Assembly (NCBI GenBank): GCA_964530335.1
Contig: CAZGYG010000096.1
Span: forward strand, 1-9,417
Source of the DNA: VGDP01 sp964530335
GTDB taxonomy: Bacteria; Pseudomonadota; Alphaproteobacteria; SP197
Reading direction: 5' to 3'
Length of the DNA stretch: 9,417 bases
The notes beneath the pieces were generated by a model, which saw nothing but the letters and a program-made list of their open reading frames with translations, searched no databases and was not told the DNA's origin. The position numbers and the translations under genes were made by a program. Positions 1 to 7,574 of this stretch are shown here, piece after piece. Positions within the stretch are counted from its first letter, which is position 1, and each line of letters starts with the position of its first letter.

Positions 1-1459
<1,459 letters not shown>

Positions 1460-1463
1460 GGCA

Positions 1464-1470
1464 CTCCTCC
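1464..1470 (-). promoter_or_regulatory. Strong Shine-Dalgarno site of acnA
   Basis: On the minus strand this reads GGAGGAG, near-perfect complementarity to the 16S rRNA tail, 4 bases before the GTG at 1459 (about 6 from the GGAGG core). It decides the start of acnA, because the nearby ATG at 1471-1473 is in another frame and stops after five codons. Confidence 0.75.
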
Positions 1471-1484
1471 CATGTGGACTCTGC

Positions 1485-1502
1485 ACGGTCCCTCGAGACC
1501 GT
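1485..1502. promoter_or_regulatory. Perfect 18-bp inverted repeat in the acnA leader (possible operator or 5'-UTR hairpin)
   Basis: ACGGTC, a six-base spacer, then GACCGT: two perfect 6-base arms, 26-43 bases upstream of the acnA GTG and downstream of the MFS stop codon. On the minus strand a TATAAG hexamer (1504-1509) lies immediately before it. If that is a -10 element, the repeat would overlap the transcription start, a usual place for a repressor site. No T-run follows, so it is not a good intrinsic terminator. It does not match iron-regulator boxes I know (Irr, RirA or Fur type). The symmetry is seen directly; the regulatory role is a guess. Confidence 0.35.
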
Positions 1503-1503
1503 C

Positions 1504-1509
1504 CTTATA
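1504..1509 (-). promoter_or_regulatory. Possible -10 element for acnA
   Basis: The minus strand reads TATAAG inside GGTATAAGGAC, a rare AT-rich patch in very GC-rich DNA, 45 bases upstream of the acnA GTG. A matching -35 is poor: at 17-base spacing the hexamer is TAAGCG, overlapping the MFS stop codon. It may be an acnA promoter of non-consensus type, or chance. Confidence 0.3.
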
Positions 1510-1529
1510 CCACTAAGCCGCGCCTGCGC

Positions 1530-2717
1530 TTACATGCGCCGTGGAATGTAGCGGGCGACCAGGGCCAGCGCCGCCGTCCCCAGCCCCGAGGCGGCGAACA
1601 CGAACGGCAGCGGCAGGACGAGCAGGAGAAGCGCGTAGAAGCCGGGGACCACGAGCTGCGCGGTGTCGCGATACATCATGAACACCGCGGTCATCTCGGC
1701 CCGTTCGAGCGGCCGCACGGCGCGCAGGAACAGGGTGTTGCCCGGTCCGTCGATGGCGCTGACGACGGCGCAGGCGCCGAGCAGCAGCAGGGCGCCGAGC
1801 CACGGCAGTCCGGCGACCAGGGCGACGGCGAAGGTCGTGGCGCCGCCGAGCGCGTAGGCCGCCGTCATGTGGCGCCGAAGCCCGACCCGGCGCGCCACCC
1901 AGCCCCACAGCGGCGCGGCGAAGATCCCGGCGCTGCCCAACGACACGACCGCGCCACCCAGCTCGGCGCCGAGCCCGCTGGTGACGCAGTAGATCGGCGT
2001 GTAGATGAAGAACATGAACCACCAGCCGGCGCGGCCGAAGGCCATCACCCAGGCGAGCCGCAGCCGCGGCTGGCGGACGAATCGCGGGATCAGGCGCAGC
2101 GGGCCGACCGCCCGCGGCCGCGCGGCCATGCGCTCGCCGAGCCCGAGCGCCAGAAAGCAGCCGAGCAGGACGAACGCCGCCCCGGCGGACAGCGCGAACG
2201 GCGACCACGGCGCCAGGTTTACCTGCATCGTCACGCCGAGCCACGGCCCGACGGTCCACGGACCCGCGGCCATGACCAGGCGGAGCGGCTCGAAACGCAC
2301 CAGGTCGCGCCGGGGCACGTGGTCGAGCACGTAGAGGCTGAGCGGTATCTCGACCCCGAGCACGCCCCAGAGCTGCACCACCATGCCGGCCAGAACGGTG
2401 AGCGGCTGTCCGAGCGCGACCAGCCCGGCGGAAAGCGCGAGCAACAGACAACCCAGGATGAACACCCGCCGCTTGCCGAGCCGGCCGATCAGCCACGGCG
2501 TCGTCAGGGTGAACGCGAGCGCGCAAATACTGGTCCCGAAGTAGACCTCGCTCACGCTTTGTGCGTCGCCGAACACGCGGAGCGCGGTCAGCGGCAACAC
2601 GGTGATCAGGACGCCGCGCGCCACCGTGCTGAGGCCCCAGAGCAACGCCAGGGGGAACCGGCCGGGAACCCCGGGCCGTTTAGGCGAAAGTCGCCCGGGC
2701 GCTGGATCCGGCCGCAC
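1530..2717 (-). CDS. MFS transporter, substrate unknown
   Basis: A 395-residue integral inner-membrane protein with about 12 predicted helices, the usual size for a major facilitator superfamily carrier. Hydrophobic segments fall near residues 23-45, 58-79, 84-131 (two), 148-195 (two), then a basic loop at about 196-219, and six more between 220 and 390. The loop after helix 2 carries a motif A-like IGRLGKRR (78-84); the equivalent point in the second half reads WVARRVGLRR (273-282), which supports the two-fold MFS architecture. The charged stretch LDHVPRRDLVRFEPLR (131-146) between helices 4 and 5 is distinctive, but I cannot tie it to a substrate. The start is GTG, with AAGGGGG at 2723-2729 as the ribosome site. 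It is divergent from the ccm operon and 70 bases upstream of acnA. A part in heme, iron or cytochrome biology is only suggested by position; a drug or metabolite exporter is equally possible. Confidence 0.85.
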   Translation of the reverse strand: MRPDPAPGRLSPKRPGVPGRFPLALLWGLSTVARGVLITVLPLTALRVFGDAQSVSEVYFGTSICALAFTLTTPWLIGRLGKRRVFILGCLLLALSAGLVALGQPLTVLAGMVVQLWGVLGVEIPLSLYVLDHVPRRDLVRFEPLRLVMAAGPWTVGPWLGVTMQVNLAPWSPFALSAGAAFVLLGCFLALGLGERMAARPRAVGPLRLIPRFVRQPRLRLAWVMAFGRAGWWFMFFIYTPIYCVTSGLGAELGGAVVSLGSAGIFAAPLWGWVARRVGLRRHMTAAYALGGATTFAVALVAGLPWLGALLLLGACAVVSAIDGPGNTLFLRAVRPLERAEMTAVFMMYRDTAQLVVPGFYALLLLVLPLPFVFAASGLGTAALALVARYIPRRM

Positions 2718-2870
2718 CGATCCCCCTTCGCGGGCACGCCAAGCGACCCGTCTCGGGGTCGAACGTGACGATCACCCGCGCGGAATGCAAGGCGCGGCTA
2801 AGGCTGGCGCTTTGCCGCCGTCGCCGCCACAATGGCGCGTCCCGCGAATCGCGCCCCCTTGCCCGCCACC
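2718..2870. promoter_or_regulatory. Divergent intergenic region between the MFS gene and the ccm operon
   Basis: About 150 bases (114 if ccmA starts at 2832) that must hold promoters for the MFS gene (minus) and probably the ccm operon (plus). I see the MFS ribosome site (2723-2729) and one short inverted repeat (2744-2761). I see no convincing -35/-10 pair on either strand and no Shine-Dalgarno sequence in front of ccmA, so ccmA may start on a leaderless or weakly initiated message. Confidence 0.45.
2744..2761. repeat. 18-bp inverted repeat between divergent genes (possible operator)
   Basis: CGACCC, a six-base spacer, then GGGTCG: perfect 6-base arms, about 27 bases upstream of the MFS start and well upstream of ccmA. 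Its place between two divergent genes would suit a regulator site, but such symmetry is common by chance in GC-rich DNA. It has the same arm and spacer lengths as the repeat before acnA, but a different sequence. Confidence 0.25.
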
Positions 2871-3515
2871 ATGATCGCTCCCGCCTCGGAAGCCGCGACG
2901 GATGCCCGGCTGAGCGTCGAGGGTCTCGCCTGCCGACGCGGCGAGCGGACCGTGTTCCAGGACCTGAGCTTCGCGCTCGCACCGGGCGAGGCGCTGGTGC
3001 TGACGGGCCCGAACGGCGCCGGCAAGACCAGCCTGTTGCGCGTCCTCGCGGGGCTCACCCGCGCGCGCTCCGGGCGCGTGCTGTGGGATGGCGCGGACAC
3101 GGCCGAGGAACCGGAGGCGTTCCACGCCGAGGTGCACCTGATCGGCCACGCCGACGCCGTCAAGCCGAACCTCTCGGTCGAGCGGAACCTGGCGTTCTGG
3201 GCCCGGCTGCGCGGCGCGGGCGACGTCGGCGCGGCGCTCGCGGGTTTCGGCCTCGACCACCTCGCGGCGCTGCCGGCCGGGCTGTTGTCCGCTGGCCAGC
3301 GGCGCCGGCTCGCGCTGGCCCGGCTGCTCGCCAGCCCGGCCGCGTTGTGGCTGCTGGACGAGCCGGCGGTGACGCTCGATCGCGCCGCGCACGAGCGGCT
3401 GGACCGGGCGATCGCCGGCCACCGCGCCGGCGGCGGGCTGGTCGTCGTCGCGACCCACGGCGACATCGTGCTCGCCGACGCGCGCCGTCTCGAGCTCGGG
3501 ATAAACGCCGCGTGA
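2871..3515 (+). CDS. ccmA: CcmA, ATP-binding subunit of the CcmABCD heme-handling ABC complex
   Basis: Cytoplasmic ATPase that works with CcmB. In System I its ATP hydrolysis is needed to release holo-CcmE from CcmC/CcmD. Numbered from ATG 2871 (214 residues), Walker A GPNGAGKT is at 46-53, the family-typical LIGHADAVK with Gly92-His93 sits where the Q-loop lies, the signature LSAGQ is at 139-143, Walker B LWLLDEP at 159-165 (Asp163, Glu164), and the H-loop His at 196. All ATPase motifs are intact. Two in-frame ATGs are possible: 2832 (227 residues) and 2871. Neither has a clear ribosome site. I prefer 2871 because the conserved region then begins about 13 residues in, as is usual, and the extra N-terminus is low-complexity. 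First gene of the operon; its TGA overlaps the ccmB GTG by 4 bases. Identity is very secure, the start uncertain. Confidence 0.95.
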   Translation: MIAPASEAATDARLSVEGLACRRGERTVFQDLSFALAPGEALVLTGPNGAGKTSLLRVLAGLTRARSGRVLWDGADTAEEPEAFHAEVHLIGHADAVKPNLSVERNLAFWARLRGAGDVGAALAGFGLDHLAALPAGLLSAGQRRRLALARLLASPAALWLLDEPAVTLDRAAHERLDRAIAGHRAGGGLVVVATHGDIVLADARRLELGINAA

Positions 3516-4180
3516 TCCGCGCCGGCGCCGCGATCGTCGGGCGCGACGTGGCGCTCGCGTTGGGCCGCGGCGGCGACGCCGGCACGGTGATCGGCTTCTT
3601 CGTCGTCGTCGTCACCCTGTTCCCGTTCGGCCTTGGACCGGAACCCAACCTGCTCGCCCGCGTCGCGCCGGGCATCCTGTGGGTTGCCGCGCTGCTGGCC
3701 GCCACGCTGTCGCTCGACCGCCTGTTCCGCGCCGACCTCGAGGACGGCTCGCTCGACCAGCTCGCGCTCGCGCCGCTGCCGCTGGCTGCGGTCGTGCTGG
3801 CCAAGGCGCTCGCCCATTGGCTGACCACCGGCTTGCCCCTCCTCGCCGCGACGCCGCTGCTCGCCCTGCTGCTCGGCCTGCCGTGGCCGGGCTTCGGCGC
3901 GCTGCTCGGGACGCTCGCGCTCGGTACGCCCGCGCTCAGCCTGATCGGCGCCGTGGCCGCCGCGCTGACGCTCGGGGCCCGGCGCGCGGGCGCCCTGGTC
4001 GCGCTGCTCGTCTTGCCGCTGACCATTCCGCTCCTTATCTTCGGTGTCGCCGCCGTCGAGGCGGCGGTGACGGGCCAGCCGGCCGCGCCCCATCTCATGC
4101 TGCTGGGCGCGCTCCTGCTCGGGGCGCTGGCACTGGCGCCGTGGGCCGCCGCCGCCGCGCTGCGGCTGGCGCTCGATTAG
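3512..4180 (+). CDS. ccmB: CcmB, membrane subunit of the heme-handling ABC complex
   Basis: Integral membrane partner of the CcmA ATPase. The 222 residues match the family (E. coli CcmB has 220). About six hydrophobic segments are visible, near residues 26-40, 52-67, 97-120, 128-152, 160-182 and 194-216. The conserved block RLFRADLEDGSLDQL (70-84), in the cytoplasmic loop after helix 2, is diagnostic for CcmB, as is GILWVAALLA just before it. The start is GTG 3512, within the GTGA that also ends ccmA, giving a 4-base overlap and probable translational coupling. A longer reading of the frame upstream only shadows ccmA. The protein is exceptionally rich in Ala and Leu, reflecting base composition. 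Known biology: CcmB was once thought to export heme; later work places CcmAB in holo-CcmE release. Confidence 0.95.
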   Translation: MIRAGAAIVGRDVALALGRGGDAGTVIGFFVVVVTLFPFGLGPEPNLLARVAPGILWVAALLAATLSLDRLFRADLEDGSLDQLALAPLPLAAVVLAKALAHWLTTGLPLLAATPLLALLLGLPWPGFGALLGTLALGTPALSLIGAVAAALTLGARRAGALVALLVLPLTIPLLIFGVAAVEAAVTGQPAAPHLMLLGALLLGALALAPWAAAAALRLALD

Positions 4181-4212
4181 TCTTGCCCGGACCGCGAGGC
4201 ACGAGAGCAACC

Positions 4213-4938
4213 ATGTCCTGGCACGCCCTGGCCAGCCCGGCCCGTTTCATGCGCTATTCGGCGCGCATCCGGCCGTGGGCGGGCGCGCTTTGCCTGGCGT
4301 CGCTGGCGATCGGGCTCACCCTGGCGCTGTTCGCCTCGCCCGCCGATTACCAGCAGGGCGAGACCGTGCGCATCATGTACGTCCACGTGCCGGCGGCGTG
4401 GATGGCGTTGTTCTGCTACGCGGCCATGGCGGCGTCGAGCGCGGGGTACCTGGTGTGGAAGCAGCCGCTGGCCGAGATCGCGGCGCGCGCCACGGCGCCG
4501 ATCGGCGCGTGCTTCACGGCGCTCGCGCTGGTCACGGGTTCGCTGTGGGGCGAGCCCATGTGGGGCACCTGGTGGGTGTGGGACGCGCGGCTCACCTCGG
4601 TGCTGGTGCTGTTCTTCCTCTATCTCGGGTACATGGCGCTGGTGGGCGCCTTCGACGACCCGGAGCGCGGCGGCCGGGCAGCGTCGATCCTGGCGCTGGT
4701 CGGGTTCGTCAACGTCCCGATCGTCAAGTTCTCGGTCGACTGGTGGAGCACGCTGCACCAGCCGGCGTCCGTGGTACGGCTCGGCGGGCCGACCATCGAC
4801 CCGAGCATGCTGGCGCCGCTTCTGTTCATGGCGGTGGGATTCACGCTCTACTACGTGGCCGTCGTCATCGTGCGCATGCAGGCGCTGGTGCTGGAACGGC
4901 GGATTCGCGCCGTGCAGCAGTTCCAGGCCGGCGCCTAG
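4213..4938 (+). CDS. ccmC: CcmC, heme-handling protein that loads heme onto CcmE
   Basis: Membrane protein of the heme handling protein family that holds heme at its periplasmic face and enables its covalent attachment to CcmE. It has 241 residues and about six helices. The two periplasmic heme-ligand histidines are present: His58 in YVHVPAAW and His182 in STLHQPAS (His60 and His184 in E. coli). Between them is the tryptophan-rich WWD motif, about residues 111-125 (LWGEPMWGTWWVWDA), which forms the heme platform. NVPIVKFSVDWW, just before His182, is also family-typical. The start is ATG 4213, 32 bases after the ccmB stop, with only a weak purine-rich ribosome site (GAGAGC). This is the largest gap in the operon. 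Confidence is very high. Confidence 0.97.
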   Translation: MSWHALASPARFMRYSARIRPWAGALCLASLAIGLTLALFASPADYQQGETVRIMYVHVPAAWMALFCYAAMAASSAGYLVWKQPLAEIAARATAPIGACFTALALVTGSLWGEPMWGTWWVWDARLTSVLVLFFLYLGYMALVGAFDDPERGGRAASILALVGFVNVPIVKFSVDWWSTLHQPASVVRLGGPTIDPSMLAPLLFMAVGFTLYYVAVVIVRMQALVLERRIRAVQQFQAGA

Positions 4939-4958
4939 GCCGGAACGGAATGGTGGCG

Positions 4959-5138
4959 ATGAACGCGGTCCTCGAGTTTCTCGCCATGGGCGGCTACGCG
5001 GCCTACGTCTGGCCGGCGTTCGGCGCCGCGGCGGCGGTGCTGGTCGGGCTGTGGCTCGTAAGCCGACGCGCCTTGGCGGCCTGTCACCGCCGACTCGGCG
5101 AGCTCGAGCCCGAGCGCCACGACGCGGCCCAGCCGTGA
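4959..5138 (+). CDS. ccmD: CcmD, small membrane protein of the CcmABCDE complex
   Basis: A 59-residue single-pass protein needed for release of holo-CcmE from CcmC. The conserved signature FLAMGGYAAYVWPAFG lies at residues 7-22 (compare FFAMGGYAFFVW in E. coli CcmD). It is followed by the rest of the helix (to about 35), then a basic stretch SRRALAACHRRL and a charged cytoplasmic tail. Two in-frame ATGs are possible: 4950 (62 residues) and 4959. I chose 4959 because the purine-rich GGAACGGA at 4942-4949 then sits 9 bases upstream, whereas it would abut the 4950 ATG. It lies 20 bases after ccmC and 10 before ccmE. CcmD proteins are poorly conserved and often missed by annotation; here the signature and position leave little doubt. 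Confidence 0.9.
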   Translation: MNAVLEFLAMGGYAAYVWPAFGAAAAVLVGLWLVSRRALAACHRRLGELEPERHDAAQP

Positions 5139-5148
5139 AGCGCCAACC

Positions 5149-5598
5149 GTGAAACGCAAGCATCGCCGCCTCGCCTTCGTCGTGACCGGGCTCGTGCTGC
5201 TCGGCGCCGCCGCCGCGCTGGTGCTGACGGCGTTCGAGGACGCGCTGCTGTTCTTCTACACGCCGACCCAGCTCGCGGAACGGCCAGCCGATCCGGGCCG
5301 GCGTATCCGCTTGGGCGGCCTGGTCGAGGAAGGCAGCGTCGAGCGGCAGGCGGATGGGCTCACGGTCATCTTCAACGTGACCGACCTCAGCCACGTGGTC
5401 GCGGTGTCGTACACCGGCGTGCTGCCCGACCTGTTCCGCGAAGGCCAGGGCGTGGTGGTCGAGGGCGCCACGGGCGTCGACGGCGTGTTCGTGGCCAGCG
5501 AGGTTCTGGCCAAGCACGATGAGAACTACATGCCCAAGGACGTGGCCGACGCGCTCAAGGCTTCGGGCCAGTGGCGCGGCGCGGAGGACGAACCGTGA
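5149..5598 (+). CDS. ccmE: CcmE, periplasmic heme chaperone
   Basis: Membrane-anchored heme chaperone that receives heme from CcmC and delivers it to the CcmF/H/I ligase. It has 149 residues. The N-terminus is basic (KRKHRR), followed by an uncleaved signal anchor at about 9-29. The periplasmic OB-fold domain follows, including FYTPTQL (36-42), RRIRLGGLVEEGSV and YTGVLPDLFREGQGVVVEG. The covalent heme-binding histidine is His123 in LAKHDENYMPK, with the heme-iron ligand Tyr127. This is the classic HxxxY type (His130/Tyr134 in E. coli), not the CxxxY variant. The C-terminal tail is short and polar. The start is GTG 5149, 10 bases after the ccmD stop. The context CCGTGAAACGC nearly duplicates CCGTGAAGCGC at the ccmD stop. 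The last codons overlap the ccmF start. Confidence 0.97.
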   Translation: MKRKHRRLAFVVTGLVLLGAAAALVLTAFEDALLFFYTPTQLAERPADPGRRIRLGGLVEEGSVERQADGLTVIFNVTDLSHVVAVSYTGVLPDLFREGQGVVVEGATGVDGVFVASEVLAKHDENYMPKDVADALKASGQWRGAEDEP

Positions 5599-7571
5599 TC
5601 GCCGAGCTCGGCCATTTCGCGCTGGTTCTGGCGCTGCTCGTCGCGCTGGCGCAGGCGAGCGTGCCGCTGCTCGGCGCGGCGCGCGGCGACGCCAACCTGA
5701 TGGCCGTGGCGGGAAGCGCCGCCGTGGCCCAGTTCGGCTTGATCGTGGTGGCGTTCCTCGCGCTCATGCACGCCTACGTCGTCTCCGATTTCTCCGTCGC
5801 CAACGTGTTCGAGAACTCGCATTCGTTGAAGCCGATGCTCTACAAGGTCGCCGGCGTGTGGGGCAACCACGAGGGTTCGCTCGTCCTCTGGATGCTGATC
5901 CTGACCCTGTTCGGGGCCGGCGTCGCGCTGGCCGGCGGCAACCTGCCGGCGTCGTTCAAGGCCAGGGTCCTGGCCGTGCAGGCCATGATCGGCACCGGGT
6001 TCCTGGCCTTCATGGTCACCACGTCGAACCCGTTCCTGCGCCTCGACCCGGCGCCGCTCGAGGGGCGGGATCTCAATCCGCTGCTGCAGGACCCGGGGCT
6101 CGCGTTCCACCCGCCGTTCCTCTACCTCGGCTACGTCGGGCTTTCGATCACGTTCTCGTTCGCCGTCGCCGCGCTGATCGAGGGCCGGGTGGACGCGGCG
6201 TGGGCGCGCTGGGTCAGGCCGTGGACGCTGGCGGCGTGGTGCGCGCTCACGCTGGGCATCGCCATGGGCGCCTGGTGGGCCTACTACGAGCTCGGCTGGG
6301 GCGGTTTCTGGTTCTGGGACCCGGTCGAGAACGCCTCGTTCATGCCGTGGCTCGCCGCCACCGCCCTGCTGCACTCGGCGATCGTGGTCGAGAAGCGCAG
6401 CGCGCTCAAGAGCTGGACGGTCCTTCTGGCCATCGTCGCGTTCGCGCTGTCGCTGATGGGCACGTTCCTGGTGCGCTCGGGCGTACTGACCTCGGTCCAC
6501 GCCTTCGCCAGCGATCCGATGCGCGGGGTGTTCATCCTGGCGTTGCTCGTCGTCGCCATCGGCGGCAGCCTGGCGCTCTACGCGGCGCGCGCGCCGCGCC
6601 TCAGACCCGAAGGCGTATTCGCGCCCTTGAGCCGCGAGGCGGGCGTCGTGCTCAACAACCTGCTGCTCGCGGCGGCCTGCGCCGGCGTGCTGCTCGGCAC
6701 GCTTTACCCGCTGCTGCTCGATGCGGTGGGCGGCGGCACCGTTTCGGTCGGGCCGCCCTATTTCGAGCGCGTGTTCGTGCCGATCATTGTGCCGCTGATC
6801 GCGGCCATGGCCGTGGGGCCCCTGGTGCCGTGGAAGCGCGGCGATCTGCCCGGGCTTGCCGGGCGGCTGGGCGTCATGGCGCTGGCGGCGGCGGCGGCCT
6901 GGCTGATCGCCGTCGCGCTGGTCGCGCCGGCGACCGTCCTTTCGGCGCTCGGCCTGGCGCTCGCCGCCTGGCTCGCGGCCGGCGTGGCGATCGAACTCGC
7001 GGGGCGCGTCGGGCTCGGCCGGGTCAGTCCCGCCGAGACGCTGCGCCGCGCCCTCGCCCTGCCGCGCGCCGCCTGGGGCATGACCATCGCGCACTTCGGC
7101 GCCGCCGTCCTGGTCGCCGGGCTGACCGGCGCCTCGGCGTGGCAGAGCGAAGCGATCCAGGTGATGGCGCCGGGCGCGGCGGTCGAGCTCGCCGGGTACA
7201 CCTTCACCTTCGAGGGCGAGAGCGAAGTGGCGGGCCCCAACTACACGGCGCGTCGCGGCATATTCACGGTGACGCGCGACGGCGGCGACGTGGCGCGGCT
7301 GGTGGCCGAGAAACGGTTCTTCCCGAGCCAGGGCACCTGGACGACCGAGGCCGCGATCCATACCACGTGGAACGCCGACCTCTACGCCGTACTCGGCGAG
7401 CCGCTGGACGACGGCGCGTGGTCGACCCGCATCTATCACAACCCGCTGGTGCCCTGGATGTGGATCGGCGCCGTCGTCATGGTGGTCGGCGGCGCGGTCA
7501 GCCTGACCGATCGGCGGCACAGGGTCGGCGCCCCCGCGCGCCGCCGCCTGGCCACGGCCACGGGGGACTGA
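5595..7571 (+). CDS. ccmF: CcmF, heme lyase core subunit of the cytochrome c synthetase
   Basis: Large membrane subunit of the System I synthetase. It takes heme from holo-CcmE and, with CcmH and CcmI, promotes thioether formation with apocytochrome CXXCH motifs. It has 658 residues (E. coli about 647) and many helices. The WWD motif is at about 235-246 (WGGFWFWDPVEN). The four expected histidines are His172 (FHPP), His260, His302 (TSVHAF) and His500 (MTIAHFG), matching His173, 261, 303 and 491 of E. coli. VWGNHEGSLVLW (88-99) is another family block. A periplasmic domain at about 515-615 contains FFPSQGTWTTEAAI, and a last helix at about 618-637 precedes a basic tail. The start is GTG 5595, overlapping the ccmE stop as GTGA; the protein then begins IAELGHFAL as CcmF usually does. 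An in-frame ATG at 5571 lies inside ccmE and is rejected. The gene stops 3 bases before ccmH, with no ccmG between. Confidence 0.97.
   Translation: MIAELGHFALVLALLVALAQASVPLLGAARGDANLMAVAGSAAVAQFGLIVVAFLALMHAYVVSDFSVANVFENSHSLKPMLYKVAGVWGNHEGSLVLWMLILTLFGAGVALAGGNLPASFKARVLAVQAMIGTGFLAFMVTTSNPFLRLDPAPLEGRDLNPLLQDPGLAFHPPFLYLGYVGLSITFSFAVAALIEGRVDAAWARWVRPWTLAAWCALTLGIAMGAWWAYYELGWGGFWFWDPVENASFMPWLAATALLHSAIVVEKRSALKSWTVLLAIVAFALSLMGTFLVRSGVLTSVHAFASDPMRGVFILALLVVAIGGSLALYAARAPRLRPEGVFAPLSREAGVVLNNLLLAAACAGVLLGTLYPLLLDAVGGGTVSVGPPYFERVFVPIIVPLIAAMAVGPLVPWKRGDLPGLAGRLGVMALAAAAAWLIAVALVAPATVLSALGLALAAWLAAGVAIELAGRVGLGRVSPAETLRRALALPRAAWGMTIAHFGAAVLVAGLTGASAWQSEAIQVMAPGAAVELAGYTFTFEGESEVAGPNYTARRGIFTVTRDGGDVARLVAEKRFFPSQGTWTTEAAIHTTWNADLYAVLGEPLDDGAWSTRIYHNPLVPWMWIGAVVMVVGGAVSLTDRRHRVGAPARRRLATATGD
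7562..7568 (+). promoter_or_regulatory. Ribosome binding site deciding the TTG start of ccmH
   Basis: GGGGGAC inside the last codons of ccmF, about 6 bases before TTG 7575. It is the only purine-rich block near that start and supports the rare TTG, since no ATG or GTG precedes the signal peptide. Confidence 0.5.
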
Positions 7572-7574
7572 GAC

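Noticed and set aside
2680..2982. A 100-codon minus-strand frame spanning the MFS-ccmA gap, containing a fairly protein-like stretch (VIVTFDPETGRLACPRRG)
   Set aside because: It overlaps both the MFS start and the ccmA coding region, the rest is Arg-rich noise, and I recognise no family. A short conserved peptide cannot be excluded without homology searching, but nothing else supports it.
2798..4210. Long minus-strand frames opposite ccmA and ccmB (also 4177-5517 opposite ccmC to ccmE)
   Set aside because: Same composition artefact: Arg/Gln/Glu-rich with no motif, covering several unrelated plus-strand genes at once.
5134..5158. Tandem near-repeat CCGTGAAGCGC / CCGTGAAACGC at the ccmD-ccmE junction
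   Set aside because: Only 11 bases each. The first copy holds the ccmD stop and the second the ccmE start. A slipped duplication is possible, but chance is as likely, and there is no functional sign.
6848..6864. GCCCGG-N5-CCGGGC hairpin resembling a terminator stem
   Set aside because: It lies inside the ccmF coding sequence with no T-run after it; such hairpins are common in DNA this rich in GC.
5526..7520. A 664-codon open frame on the minus strand opposite ccmF and the end of ccmE
   Set aside because: Its product is a low-complexity Arg/Gly/His/Glu/Asp-rich chain with no recognisable domain. It is the complement-frame shadow expected when a GC-rich gene rarely uses codons that give antisense stops. 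CcmF on the plus strand has all its family residues.
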